From Cantharellus purpuraceus (lineage: Eukaryota; Basidiomycota; Agaricomycetes; Cantharellales; Hydnaceae): a stretch of DNA of 64,000 nucleotides. The DNA lies in contig JALBUN010000034.1 in the NCBI GenBank assembly GCA_025174535.1, positions 580,001 to 644,000 of the forward strand, written 5' to 3'. Below, piece by piece: positions 1-10,655 of the stretch. Positions within the stretch are counted from its first letter, which is position 1, and every line of letters begins with the position of its first letter. The notes beneath the pieces were generated by a model. That model ran no database searches, was not told the origin of the DNA, and saw nothing but the letters and a program-made list of their open reading frames with translations. The position numbers were made by a program, and so were the translations under genes.

Positions 1-3000
1 GAAATCTGCTATATTTCTTTTTATGCTTGTTTTCTTTAGTCCTAGCCATATGTCTTTGTCTTCAGGGTATATGTTAAATCTTTCTTCTATTTCTTGCTTT
101 GTTTCCCTTATTATTCTTTCTGTTTTTCTGGTATATGGTTCTTCTTGTTTTTCTTTTATGGATTCATATGCTAGCTTTTGTGTTATTGTGTTTAATCTTA
201 TTCCTTGTATATCATATCTTTGGGGTATTTCTAGATTTATTGTTTCTTCTTCTTCTTCTTTTTTTAGTCCTTCTTCTGCCTTTTTTTCTGCTTTTTTGTT
301 TCCTTCTGTTCTTCTTTTCTCTTTTTTTAGATATGTCTTGTTTCCTCTTTTGTTTAGTTCGTATACTATTTTTCTGTATGCATCTGAGTTTTTTATATCC
401 TTCCATCCTCTGTCTTCGTTCCTTGTTTTGTTTTCCATTAGGTTTTTTATTATTTGTCCTAGTTTTGTGATTATCTTGAGTTCGTCTCCTTTGGGTATTT
501 CTTTTGTTATCTTTATCATGCTTAGTAGTTCAGCTCTTTCTCTTGTTTGCTCTTCTCCTTCCCATTTCATTGCTCTTGTTATGGTTGGATCATTTTTACA
601 GTGTATTCCTATTCCCACTTTTCTTTCTTTTCCTTTTTCTTTTATGCTTTTGCTTTCTATATAGATTTTCCATTTTTTTTCCTGTTTTTTCATGTTCCCT
701 TAGTAATGGTTTTGTTTCATCTTTGTTTTCTTGTTCTGTTCCAAATATCCGTATTGCATCTTCAGGTCTCCTTTTTTCTGTTATGTCTGGGTTGTATAGA
801 TTATATTTTGCTTTCCTCATCTTTCTATATTTTTGTACTCTTTGTGGTGTGTGGTCTAGGTTGTCTTTATATGGTGTCATTATTGTTGGGTTCTATTTTT
901 GTGGTATTATTTCTATTAGCTTTTTTGCCATTTCATTACATGCTTTGTGATCTTTTTCTGTGTTTATATATTCTTGTAGTTCTCTGACTGTCCTTCTTTG
1001 ATGTGTTTTTCTTAGGCATACAAATGCTTTTTTGTTCCATTTGTAGTTTTCTCCTTCTATCATTTTATGGTGCCATATCACCATTTCATTCTTTAGTTCT
1101 TTGTCTGTTCCTCCCACCTGTATCCTTGTGTTGTACTTTTCTGCTATTCTTATCATTTGTTTCAATTGTTCAGGTAGGTTTGAGTTGTTTCCTCTTCTGG
1201 TTTTCCATGACTGTTTTATCCAGCTTATTTTTGATTCTTCATCTACTCTTGGTACTGTTTTTGGGTTGATGTCATTGTATATTAGTTTGTCTGCCACCCA
1301 TGTCCATGTTGGTCTTATTTCTTCAGATGCTAAGTATTTTTTTATCCACATTATCTGTATTGCTTCATTTCTTGCTTTTATGTCTGGTATTCCTAGACCT
1401 CCCTTCTTTCTTGTTTTTGATACGTTATTTATTGTAATTAGTCCTCTTTCTTTTCCTCCCCATAGAAAGCTTTTCATGTTGGATGTCATCTCTTTTTCTA
1501 TTTCTTCTGGCATTCCATTTACAGTGGCTAGGAACCATGCTTTGGATGTTATCAGTGCTTTTAATATCAGTTCTTTCCCTCTTAGAGATGGTCTTGACTT
1601 TGACCATTTTTCCATTATTTGTTTTTGGTTGTTTTTTATTATGTCCCATCTTTCTTTTATTGCTATTTTGTCCTGTCCATGATCCTAAGGTCCTCATGGT
1701 TTCTCCATCTTTTATTATTCTTATATGGTTAGGTACTTTGTTTTCTTTGTTCTTTCCTATCTGTCTTGTTTCTATTACTCCTTTTCTGTATTCTTCTGAT
1801 CCTATTGGTAGTATTTCTGTTTTTTTCCATGTTGAAGACCGCAGTTGATGCTCTGCAGAATCTTCCTATTGTTTTTTCTAATACACTTATCTTGTCTTTT
1901 TCATTCATGTAAATTAGTGTATCGTCTGCAAACAGTTTGGTTACTATTTTTATTTTTTTGTTGATTTGTATTCCTTTTAACTTTGAGTTTCTTATTGCTA
2001 TTGCTAGTGGTTCTATTGCTATGTCGTATAGTAGACAGGATATTGGGTCTCCTTGTCTGACTCCTCTTGATACTTTTATTGGTTTTGGTATCACTCCGTT
2101 AACCATTATTGATGTTTTTGCTTTTTCATAGAGTTTCTTTATTAATTCAATGAATCGGTTTGGGAATCCAAATTCTTCTAGTATTGTCCATAGATAGTCG
2201 TGATCTATTTTGTCGTACGCCTTTTCCTGGTCTAGACTTACTATTAGTCCGTTTTTTCCTTCTGTTTCTGCATAGCTTGGTATCAGTTGTGCTAATTTTG
2301 TATGGTCATATAGGTTTCTACCTGGTATGAATCCTGCTTGGTCTTCATGTACTATCGGTGCTATTTTTCCTAGTCTTTTTGCTATTATCTTTGTTAGGAT
2401 TTTGTAATTGGTTTCCAGGAGTGTTATTGGCCTGTAGTTTTCTATTTTTGTTTTATCCTTTTTTTTATACAGTAGATACATTATTCCTTTTGTTGATTCC
2501 TCTTTTTCTATGCCATAATATTCTATGTCTTCATAATATGTTTTTAATAGACTAGATATTTTAAATTCTGTTTCTACTCCTCTTTTTTCTTTTTGTTTTT
2601 CTTCCATCATCCATTCCTTCCAGAATTCATATGTTATTCCACTGTATCCTGGGCATTTGTTATTCTTTGTGTTTTTTATTGCTTCTTCTATTTCATTTTC
2701 TGTTATTTCCTTTTCTATTTCCTCTTTTTGTGTTTCAGTTACTTTTGTTTTTATTGTTTCTTTCATTTTATTGATTTCATTTTTTCTTGTTTCATTCATT
2801 TCTGGTTTTTCTTGTAGTTTCTCGTGATAGTCTGTTGCTATTTTTGCCATTTCCCTTGTTTTCTTCCTTAGTATGCCTTCCTTATCTTGTAATCCCATTA
2901 TTGCCTGTCTTTATTTCTCTGTTGAGATTGAACCAATATTTTGTATTTCTTTCTCCTTCATTGATGTATCTTGCTTCTGCTGCTCTTTTTGCTTTTTCTA

Positions 3001-4190
3001 TTCTTTCCTCTTCTCTGCAGTTTATTTTATTTTGCATTAGTATTGCTTTCTTTTGTGCTTCTTCTTTTTCTTTTTTGGTATTACTGTTGTTCCTTTCTAT
3101 TTCTCTTAGTTTTTTTATTTCTTTTTTTATATCTTTGTTTTCTTTTTGTTTTTTGTTTTTTGTTTTTTTTCTTCCTTTGCTATGCATATTGCGGTTACTC
3201 TTATTTTTGTTCTGTCCACTTGGTTTGCGGGTTTCCTTTTTCTCTTATTTTTCTTTTTTCTTCTTTCTCTTTTGTCTTTTCTATTTCTTCTTTGTATTTT
3301 TTAAACCATTCTTGATATTCCTTTAATGTTTCTCTTGTTTCTTGTTTGAATTTTTTGTTTTCTATTATCTGGTTTTGTAATCTTCATATTCCTTCTCCTA
3401 GGAATGGTTGTTTGTCTTTCATTATTTTGGTTGCTATCATTGCATGGTTGCTTATGTTAAATGTGGTTTCGATTTTTGTTTCATAACATAATTTGTTCGC
3501 TTTTTCATTTAGATATATTCAGTCTATTCTTGCAGCTGAGTTTGTTCCTTTTTGAAAGAAGGTGAATTCTTTTTCAAAGGGATTTTGTGTTCTCCATATG
3601 TCTTTTATCTTGGTTTTTTCTTTTAGTTTTTGAAATTCTTCTGTTACGTTTTTGTTGTCTTCATGTTCTGGGCTTCTGTCTATGCTTTCTTCTACCATAT
3701 TCCAGTCTCCTGTTATACATGTGATTTCTTCAGTGCATATGTTTGTTTCTTTTAGCTTTTTTAGGAATTCAACTTTCTCCTGATTATTGTTTGGAGCATA
3801 TACGTTTATTATCTGTATGGTTTGATCTCCCCCCATGTCATTGTTAGTTTTGATGCTCTGTTTACTATCAATTTTTCATGTTCTATTTTTTTCTTTTTCT
3901 GTTTTTATGATCCTTTCGTTTATTGCGTATGCTACTCCTAATTTGTTTGTGTGTTCTCCATTGTTTATTATTTTTATTCTGGGGTTTTCTGCTTCTATTT
4001 CTTTTGCTATTTCATCTTGTTTCTTGTACTGCTAGCACGGCTATTTCTTGGATTTTTATTATGCGGCTTATGGTTTTCCATTTGTTTTTTCCTTTTTCAT
4101 CTTTCTTACCTCTTACATTCCATGATGCTATCTTTATTCCTTGTTTCTTTCCTTTTTGCTTCTTTTGTTCTTTCAAACGGCTTTGTTAAT
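1..4190 (-). pseudogene. LINE ORF2: AP endonuclease - reverse transcriptase - RNase H remnant (broken)
   Basis: ORF2 would nick the target DNA and copy the element RNA by target-primed reverse transcription. From the N-terminus: an APE-type endonuclease (about 4170-3430) with IASWNVRG, AVLAVQET and GDWN motifs; a linker rich in Lys/Glu; reverse transcriptase (about 2700-1740) with NKCPGYSGI, YRPITLL, GFIPGRN, the FADDT catalytic motif and SRGVRQGDP; a C-terminal region with SFLWGG and GGLGIPDI; and an RNase H relic. The endonuclease SDH motif reads SNH (near 3450), which should abolish nicking. The reading frame is broken at several points (around 3519, 3187, 1830, 1600, 890 and 620). No ATG is visible just before the endonuclease; a TAA lies about 45 nt upstream of it. 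The 3' end is cut by the window edge. Confidence 0.85.
255..675 (-). other. RNase H domain relic at the LINE ORF2 C-terminus
   Basis: Two minus frames, switching near 620, together resemble a fungal LINE RNase H domain. KKMENLYRKQ stands where family members have an IYTDGS-like strand, VGIGIH follows, RAELLSMI matches the RAEL helix, EDRGWKDIKNSDAYR matches the typical EDRGWIGVKNADLW segment, and GNKKAEKKAEEG matches GNEKADELAKEG. Only the RAEL glutamate survives among the usual catalytic residues: the first Asp is Arg, the DSKY Asp is replaced (KLGQ), and the last Asp is Glu. Domain identity is inferred from memory of the family, without alignment. Confidence 0.6.
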
Positions 4191-4880
4191 CTTCTTTTTC
4201 TTGTGACTCTCTTTCGCTTCTATTGCTGTGACTTGCACCATCAGATGGACTCTCTTTTGCCTTCGACCTAAGGCTGAGCTCTACCGAAATTCTGGTTGGA
4301 GATATCCATCCGCTTTTATGAGCTCGGGTATATTTTCCAGTACCTTCATGGGTCGATACTGTTGAGAGAGGAGGTGTCTGTGATTCAAATCCAAGACCGA
4401 TTTCATGACCTGAGTTAAGTTTTTGTTCTGTTTTGTTTAAGTTTATAGTAGCTGTTGGTTTTTATAGCTAATTTGTGGGCTAGCCAAGCCCAGTCATTAG
4501 CTTCCTTTTGTGAGGGCTTAAAACAAAAGGGGGGGGGGGGTTGAATGTTGCATTCGTGTCCTTTATTTGAGGTTTAGATTGCTACCCACTTGCTCTACTT
4601 GGGCCCCATTCGGACATGTTCTTTTGACATCTTGTTATTTGTATTTTATTTTGTGTCTTACATGTCTTTTTTTAGGACACTTTGTCTTATATTGGATGCT
4701 TCATTTACTTACTCGTTGTCTGTTCAGACGCTTCTTTATTTCATTAAGTTTTTCTTACCTGCCCTTAAGTGTTCGTGAGGGAACACAATTTACAAGGTAA
4801 AAAAATTAGATCATTAAAATCAAAAAGGAAGAATACATTGAGACTTTATGCTACTTTTGATGAATTACAGGTAATTCTAT
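4191..4880 (-). other. LINE inter-ORF region
   Basis: This stretch lies between ORF1 and ORF2 on the minus strand. It has no supportable reading frame. It contains a homopolymer run (G on the plus strand, about 4530-4541) and marks a composition switch: upstream ORF1 is of balanced composition, downstream ORF2 is strongly A-rich on the coding strand. Nothing else is recognised. Confidence 0.5.
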
Positions 4881-5750
4881 TCAGCAGGGGGCTTCATCTT
4901 TCTGATCTTCAAACCTGTCATAAGGAGAGATATAGCGGCGCAGTTCACATTTTTCTATGAAGTGCCCTCTCCCATGACAGCCTGTACAGTGATCCCCATC
5001 TCTTATTATCCATTCATTGTTCTCTACCTTCCAGTGTCTTTCCCCTATCATGTCCATTACCATCTCGTCTGAGTCGGGGCTTGCCCGAGTCTCTTCGAAG
5101 GCGACCTTGAATTCCCATACCCTTCTTGAAGCCTTGTCTACCGTAGATAGCATCTTTGTAATGGCAGAGATTCTGTTACCCAGTTTCTCTTTGACTATCT
5201 GCCTTACTTCGTGGTGCACGTACGTGCTTGGAACATGGGCTATTTTGTAGGTTTGTAACTTGGGGAGCGTCCAAGGTACAGGTTCATAAAGGAATACTGT
5301 TCCACCGAAATTGCTGCTCATATGACAGTTTTTCTGTAGAAAGATCTTGTTCGAGATCTTTTCTGGCAATATATGAATCCAGACAGCTCCTGGAGGAGGG
5401 CCTGCCTTTGATGAGACTGGGTTGATCTCTTCAATGGTTAGGTCGTTCCAATCACCTTCCAGTTTCCTTTCTGGGTGATTTTCAGTTATTCTTTCCTTTA
5501 TTGACTTGGTTATAAACCTTGTCACGTGACCCCTACCGTAGCTTCGTCCTAAATGTCATGCACCATAGATCATTGCAATAAAGAGATGTTCTCTGACAAG
5601 CCAGAGTCTGTCTGCTCCATTTGGATCTTGAAGGTGCTTCTCAGCCAGTGCCTCATAGATGCCATCAGGTACTATCTTAAACCCTTCTAACAGCTCTTTC
5701 GGGATGTGATTGTGAATGTCCTCGTCATTGCTCACGTCCTTTCCTTCCAT
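4881..5750 (-). pseudogene. LINE ORF1, Gag-like RNA-binding protein (one in-frame TGA)
   Basis: About 290 codons in one frame, from an ATG at 5750 that follows an in-frame TGA closely, to a stop at 4881. A TGA at 5558-5556 splits it after codon 64. The C-terminal part contains a CCHC zinc knuckle (CTGCHGRGHFIEKC, near 4990-4950), the hallmark of ORF1 proteins that coat LINE RNA. The middle part (WNDLTIEEINPV, PPPGAVWIHILPEK) is typical of fungal LINE ORF1 but I cannot name a fold. It lies upstream of ORF2, as expected for a bicistronic LINE. The single TGA suggests decay rather than a real boundary. Confidence 0.75.
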
Positions 5751-5963
5751 CCCTCATATTTGTCTCACAGTTGCTCAAGTGCAGCTCTTTGAATTCAGGG
5801 TCATTTCATCCCACTCTGTTCATCTTCCTTCGTGCCCAAAGATACGAAGACGGTGCGGGTGGCCTGGTTGGAGGAGTTAGGATTGAGTTCAGTCACCTCT
5901 ACCACTAAACCGCAATAGATTCAGCTTTTTCCATCCCCTTATCCAATCGATCATGATTCTGAT

Positions 5964-5985
5964 GATCGTTTTCGATCCCCTAACC

Positions 5986-6031
<46 letters not shown>

Positions 6032-6966
6032 AGTTAGTCTTCAGTAAATCCAAGAATTTCACCTCTAGCAACTGAATACTAATGCCCCCAACTATCCCTA
6101 TTAATCATTACGGCGACTCTAGAAACCAACAAAATAGAACCGCGCGTCCTATTTCGTTATTCCATGCTAACGTATTCGGGCGTTTGCCTGCTTTGAACAC
6201 TCTAATTTTCTCAAGGTAACAGAGGTGGTTCACCGAGACGCCGAACGAACGACATCAAGGCTCACCACCGAGGAGCACGGACCCACGCAGTACTTGCCGT
6301 GAGGCAGACCGCGTGAGCCCATGGAAGTTCAACTACGAGCTTTTTAACGGCAACAACTTTAATATACGCTATTGGAGCTGGAATTACCGCGGCTGCTGGC
6401 ACCAGACTTGCCCTCCAATCGTTCCTCGTTAAGGGATTTAAATTGTACTCATTCCAATTATGGGACCCGAATGAGCCCCATATTGTTATTTATTGTCACT
6501 ACCTCCCCGTGTCGGGATTGGGTAATTTGCGCGCCTGCTGCCTTCCTTGGATGTGGTAGCCGTTTCTCAGGCTCCCTCTCCGGAATCGAACCCTTATTCC
6601 CCGTTACCCGTTGAAAGCATGGTAGGCCTCTATCCTACCATCTAAACTTGATAGGGCAGATATTTGAATGAAGCATCGCCGGCACAAGGCCATGCGATTC
6701 GAGAAGTTATTATGAATCACCAAAGGAGCGGCGAGCCGCGTTGGTTTTTTATCTAATAAATACACCGCTTCCCAGAAGTCGCGGCTTTGACGCATGTATT
6801 AGCTCTAGAATTACCACAGTTATCCATGTAGCAAGGTACCATCAAATAAACTATGACTGATTTAATGAGCCATTCGCAGTTTCACAGTACAAACTTGTTT
6901 ATACTTAGACATGCATGGCTTAATCTTTGAGACAAGCATATGACTACTGGCAGGATCAACCAGGTA
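5964..6966 (-). rRNA. 18S ribosomal RNA, 5' part (truncated by the LINE)
   Basis: The minus strand starts with TACCTGGTTGATCCTGCCAG at 6966, the universal 18S 5' end, and continues through well-known conserved blocks: GTAATTCTAGAGCTAATACA, CCGGAGAGGGAGCCTGAGAA, GTGCCAGCAGCCGCGGTAAT, and AGAGGTGAAATTCTTGGATT. After GGGGATCGAAAACGATCA (ending 5964) the expected GATACCGT... is absent and LINE sequence begins. About 1003 nt of roughly 1800 are present. The V4 region is unusual for common agaricomycetes, so the genus cannot be read off. The gene cannot give a functional small-subunit RNA as it stands. Confidence 0.97.
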
Positions 6967-8478
6967 ACTATCCCCCCTTTTTTCCGTGACGTGGGGAGAC
7001 CCCGCTACGGGGCCCAACACACACACGCACACGTGCGCCCCAGGGTTGGCAAGCAAAAAAGCCTGCCGACTCCAAGGCCGGCGTTCGTTACACAAAAAGG
7101 CGACAGAGGCGACGACCCCCACGACCGCAACCCAGGGTACTACCGTCAAACGACGCGTTCCCCCAGACGCAGGTGAGAGCACCTTGTTCCCCGTTCTCAC
7201 AAGCTCCAGGTCCGATCTCTTGCTCCCAAAGGAAACCAAGATCACGGCCTTTCAAGAGGACTACCAGGCAAGAGCGGCCTCCCAAGCAAAATGGAAGGCC
7301 ACGTCCCACGGCGGATCCCCAAGGGATTACACGCACAACAGGCTTAGCCATCGGCAAGCAACCCACACGCTTCCCAACATCATGGGCAGAACGTTACAAA
7401 AGACGCACGCCACCCAACCAGCTGAAGCCTTACACCGGCACGATGCCAGCAACACGGCCCCGGCCCCCTTTTTCCATCCCAAGCCAGTACCACCCTGCAA
7501 GGCAGGGACATCAATGGCTCGGACCAGGATAGACCAGCCAACAACACAAAGCACACCCCCCCCAACACAAGGGAGCAGCACCAACACGCATCCACGCACC
7601 CTCCTCAGGCAGGGAATTACTAGCCTCTCAAGGCCCGTCGGCCCCTACCAGACGTTCTATTCCACAGGCTCAAGCCGTTCAAATACTCAAGGAACGCTCC
7701 CATCTTCTTTACTTGACTTTCACTCCCAGGAGTTGCCCCCCACAAGCTCAAAGCCATTCAATACTCAAGGAACGCTCCCATCTTCTTTACTTGACTTTTG
7801 CTCCCAGAGAGTTGCCCCCCCCCCACCGGATGCCCCCCACGGAGCCAAAGCCACTTTCAATACTCTAGGGGTATGCAGATGACTGACAGCCATTGATGGT
7901 CCCCATTTTCTTTACTTGACTTTTGCCCCCAGAGTCACCCCCCCATGAGGTAGGCAGGACCCTCTGGCAAGCGCCCAAAGGCGCGTTCAAGCATTAGTCT
8001 CCGTTTAGGGGGTCTACAATTAGCATTTTAGGCCAAAAACGCGCACCACTCCCCAAAAACCATGCTCTCAAAGCCATCTCCAACACAGAAATAGCAGCCA
8101 CACAGCATAAAAGCCAAAATAAAATCAATCCACTGCATAAAACCAATCCATTCCATTAAAATCAAGCCACTATAAGCCCCCTGGGCATGAGGTTTAAAAA
8201 CCCACACTGCATTAAACACACTGGCATAAACCTACTGCAACCTACTGCAGAAAACCCCCCCCCCCACTGCATTAAATCCCACCCAATCCACTGATCCAAA
8301 TCCATGAGGAAATGCTTTTTTTGTAACACCTGTAACACTTCACTTGCAACACTTTTCGCTTTTTTTGTAACACTCTGGCACCATGTAACTCTTTGGTTAA
8401 AACACTTCACCTGTTGGACACCCTTGCAACAGTTGGTAACAACTGCAATGAATGAAACCCACTGCAATGACTAAAACC
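6967..8478 (-). other. rDNA 5' external transcribed spacer and intergenic spacer
   Basis: The sequence upstream of the 18S 5' end, in rRNA sense, is GC-rich with homopolymer runs near the gene (6967-7660), then carries degenerate direct repeats (7670-7950), then simple AT-richer sequence with recurring short words such as GCATTAAA and GTAACACT (8000-8478). Long open frames here on both strands are products of GC-rich non-coding sequence. The extent of spacer supports a genuine genomic rDNA unit. The right boundary with Gypsy E is placed where similarity to the E copy at 20330 begins. Confidence 0.7.
7670..7950. repeat. IGS direct repeats (about 3 degenerate units)
   Basis: The words CTCAAGGAACGCTCCCATC and TTCTTTACTTGACTTT recur at about 7690 and 7770, and a more diverged unit with TTTCTTTACTTGACTTTTGC lies near 7905. 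Spacing is about 80-130 bp. Such subrepeats are common in fungal intergenic spacers. Confidence 0.7.
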
Positions 8479-8628
8479 CACAGCGTCTTTTAGTATCAAC
8501 TTTTAAATAGCGCCGCAACTCCCTCTCCACCTCAGTCTCTAATTCTAGCCATCGATCGTCACTCGTGTTTCATCGCCATCAATCATTATCAGCCTTCTAT
8601 TCACACCGATCCTTTCATCATCATTCAC

Positions 8629-9036
8629 ATGGCTTCCCATTCTATTCCCCTCTCCAACATTGCTTCTAAGAATACGTCACACTGGTCTCTGGACACAGAG
8701 GACTATCAAAAATACGCCGAGCTCCACGGGCATGTTAAGCCACCTCCACGTGTCAAAATACTTCCAAAACTCTTTCAATGTCCAAGATCCCCACCATGTC
8801 TCTCTTATGCCATTGGCAATCCCATATTCTTTCACAATTCCATTGAACCATATACATTCCTTGACATTTCACCTCTATATCATAACACGGATAGAAGAGT
8901 CGAACATGAGGTAGAATTTCAGTCACCATCGCCGACCTATCCTCCCACCCACTTCAATCCAACTCAGGTTACATCGTGTCAGGCAAAGGGACCGAATACT
9001 CTTGGAACGGGATACCATATGGAGACGAATCACTAA
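8629..9036 (+). CDS. Accessory protein of Gypsy E (env-position ORF, unknown function)
   Basis: The 135-residue open frame starts ATGGCTTCCCATTC after a leader of about 130 nt that is preceded by an AT-rich TTTTAAATA. It has no signal peptide or obvious membrane segment. Residues 17-80 resemble the Gypsy D accessory protein at 41834-41397: HWSLDT against TWSVDS, PPPRV against PPPQV, and YAIGNPIFFHN....PYTF against YYIGDPLFIGN...PYAF. The ORF ends 16 bp before the 3' LTR, the position of env genes in retroviruses, but nothing in it resembles an envelope protein. I do not recognise the family. The copy at 20202 is frameshifted. Confidence 0.65.
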   Translation: MASHSIPLSNIASKNTSHWSLDTEDYQKYAELHGHVKPPPRVKILPKLFQCPRSPPCLSYAIGNPIFFHNSIEPYTFLDISPLYHNTDRRVEHEVEFQSPSPTYPPTHFNPTQVTSCQAKGPNTLGTGYHMETNH

Positions 9037-9052
9037 GACAATAAGGAGTATT

Positions 9053-9836
9053 TGTTGTGGATGCTGACTGAAGTCCTCATGTGACTCAGGGTCAATTTAC
9101 CTTCAGAGCCATAGGGAAGATGGTATTGGTGGACATTTCTATTGTTCTTTTATATGACTCACCCCTGTCTTTTAATTCATTCATACATGACTTACTCATC
9201 CTTGTTCTATTTTTGGTTCTTTTATTACTCATCACCCCCTATTCTTACAAAGATTACCCCTATCTGTCGTTTCATTTCTCCATGATTTCCCCATTAGTAG
9301 TTCAACTTCACATGCTTCGTCAGCTGGCTTGATCAGCATTTCTTGCATTATATCACATCATTTGCTCCTCATATTGTGTCGTTGTGCCCTGGGGATTTGT
9401 ATATAAAAGGGCGCTAGTTTTCACCTTTCGAATCAATGAACAAGTTTTCAGCCAATGCTCTAAAGTCAAAGTCCACGCTCTAAGTCTACGCTCTACGCTC
9501 TACATCACAATCCATCATCTCTACCCTGAGGTAAAACACCTTGGTTCAACGATCAGATTTCCCTCTGCCACCAAGAGGTTGCTTCTCCTGAAACCAGCTT
9601 TCACGTACCTCCCAACCGGGCTCTGCATTGTCATCCAGTCACAGAGCACGATCAGCCATCGGGACTGACCTTTAGCTCCCATCCCCATCCAACCACAGAG
9701 CACTATCCCACTTCCCTGTTACTTACCCCTCGCCCTGATTGATCTTTGGAGTGCTGAACAACTGCGTTATACACCGTCTGTTTGCTAGGACCGTTGCGTG
9801 CAGGCTTATAGGATCTATTCCTTAAGCGAACCAACA
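9053..9836 (+). repeat. LTR of Gypsy E (784 bp)
   Basis: The LTR begins TGTTGTGGATGC and ends CGAACCAACA, with a TGTTG/CAACA terminal inversion. It is preceded by a short purine-rich tract. A TATA box (TATATAAAAGG) lies at about 9400, which would separate U3 from R. The terminal about 350 bp recur inverted at 19535-19886. Confidence 0.75.
9399..9410 (+). promoter_or_regulatory. TATA box of LTR E
   Basis: GTATATAAAAGG sits in the middle of the E LTR. It is a near-consensus RNA polymerase II TATA element about 435 bp from the LTR end. Confidence 0.6.
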
Positions 9837-10655
9837 ACGGATGCTGCTGGTGAGCAGGGAGATGGCTTGCGCCAGGTTTGGGGAGGGTGGAGTGTCATCC
9901 TCTTCATTGACGGCCTCAATGTGGTCTGTCGGTTCTTCAATGACCTCAGGGATGGTGTTGATGCTGGGAGCAGGCACCTCGACAGTTTGTGTGCATTTGG
10001 AATTGGCAGTGGATCATGGCATTGGTAGGAGTGAGTATGGCAGTTTGAATATACTGTTATGCACTAGGTCTGATTGGGGGTTGGAGATTGGGTTGGAGAT
10101 TGGGTTGGAGATTGGGTTGGAGATTGGGTTGGAGATTGGGTTGGAGATTGGGTTGGAGATTGGGTTGGAGATTGGGTTGGAGTTGGAGCAGGAATTGGGG
10201 TGCATCATGGGGGTCAGAATGGACTTGGCTTCAGCTTATGTGCTGCGCCCTCATTAATACCGGTGTCTGAGATTTCAGAGATGGAGTACAACTTAGATAG
10301 TTAGGATTGGACTTAGGAACTAGGCATGATTTGATATTTGAACTGGGGAATGAAGTCCCCAGTCGGGCAACTTAAATACATATTTGAAATCTAATAATAA
10401 TTACTCTGGTGATGGGTCTCCGAGGCCAACAGCCTTACATGAGTATGTCTGAGTCTGATGGGGACAGATGTCCAGGTTCCTATGGTGATGCTGATGCATC
10501 AATTGGAACTGGAGATGGATGGGCGAGATTCAGCGGTGACAATCAGACAGATAATTGGAGACATGATGGTTTCCAAATGGAGTATAGATTTCATGTGCGT
10601 GGGGATCTGAGTGGATTGGACAGGGATCTGGGTGTTAATGAATATAGTCATAACA
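9837..10655 (-). mobile_element. Inverted Gypsy A fragment: 5' LTR plus start of gag
   Basis: On the minus strand the LTR runs 10655 to 10055 (601 bp, TGTTATGACTATATTC to GTGCATAACA), followed by the gag leader and the first about 60 gag codons, cut at 9837 by LTR E. The gag part matches 56003-56217. The LTR is the longest A copy because it holds eight 12-bp repeats. Confidence 0.8.
10078..10185. repeat. 12-bp minisatellite inside LTR A (8 units)
   Basis: The unit TTGGAGATTGGG is repeated eight times almost without change. Other A LTRs have two to five degenerate units at the same place, with CG where this copy has TG, so this is an expanded array inside the end of the LTR. Confidence 0.9.

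Larger units (their letters stand above)
1..5963 (-). mobile_element. LINE (non-LTR retrotransposon), Tad1-like, 5' end at an 18S gene
   Basis: The element reads on the minus strand: 5' UTR (5963-5751), ORF1 with a zinc knuckle (5750-4881), an inter-ORF region, then ORF2 with AP endonuclease, reverse transcriptase and an RNase H remnant running off the window at base 1. The order ORF1-EN-RT-RNH is that of Tad1/I-like LINEs of fungi. Its 5' end abuts 18S rRNA sequence in the same orientation. The 3' end, poly-A or tail and target duplication lie outside the window. ORF2 is very A-rich on its coding strand, ORF1 is not. Frameshifts and catalytic substitutions show this copy is dead. Clade placement is by motif appearance only. 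Confidence 0.85.
8479..9836 (+). mobile_element. Gypsy E, 3' end only (accessory ORF plus LTR)
   Basis: This piece holds an accessory ORF followed at once by a complete LTR (9053-9836). It has no gag or pol here; its 5' side is lost at the junction with rDNA spacer. A related, internally deleted and inverted copy lies at 19535-20380, which defines the shared sequence from about 8479. Assignment to Gypsy rests on the equivalent layout of Gypsy D, where a homologous ORF sits between pol and the 3' LTR. Confidence 0.6.

Noticed and set aside
23..3326. Plus-strand hydrophobic frames that look like membrane proteins
   Set aside because: They are complements of the A-rich LINE ORF2: poly-T codons give Phe/Leu/Ser by composition alone.
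4530..4541. G-run as a quadruplex or assembly gap
   Set aside because: A single G tract cannot form an intramolecular quadruplex and there are no Ns; left as homopolymer.
6372..7245. Open frames on both strands within and next to the 18S gene
   Set aside because: They overlap highly conserved rRNA sequence and its ETS.
6986..7882. Long plus-strand open frame of 298 codons upstream of the 18S gene
   Set aside because: It lies in GC-rich rDNA spacer, has low-complexity Pro/Thr/Arg composition, and other frames there are also open.
8629..9036. Host gene beside rDNA
   Set aside because: It recurs at 20202 with the same LTR end and resembles the ORF in Gypsy D, so it belongs to a retroelement.
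8936..9494. Spliced intron explaining the deletion in the E derivative
   Set aside because: The junctions lack GT and AG borders; a deletion is simpler.
10080..10190. Regular repeats that might suggest a CRISPR array
   Set aside because: Tandem 12-bp units without spacers, inside an LTR; organism is eukaryotic.
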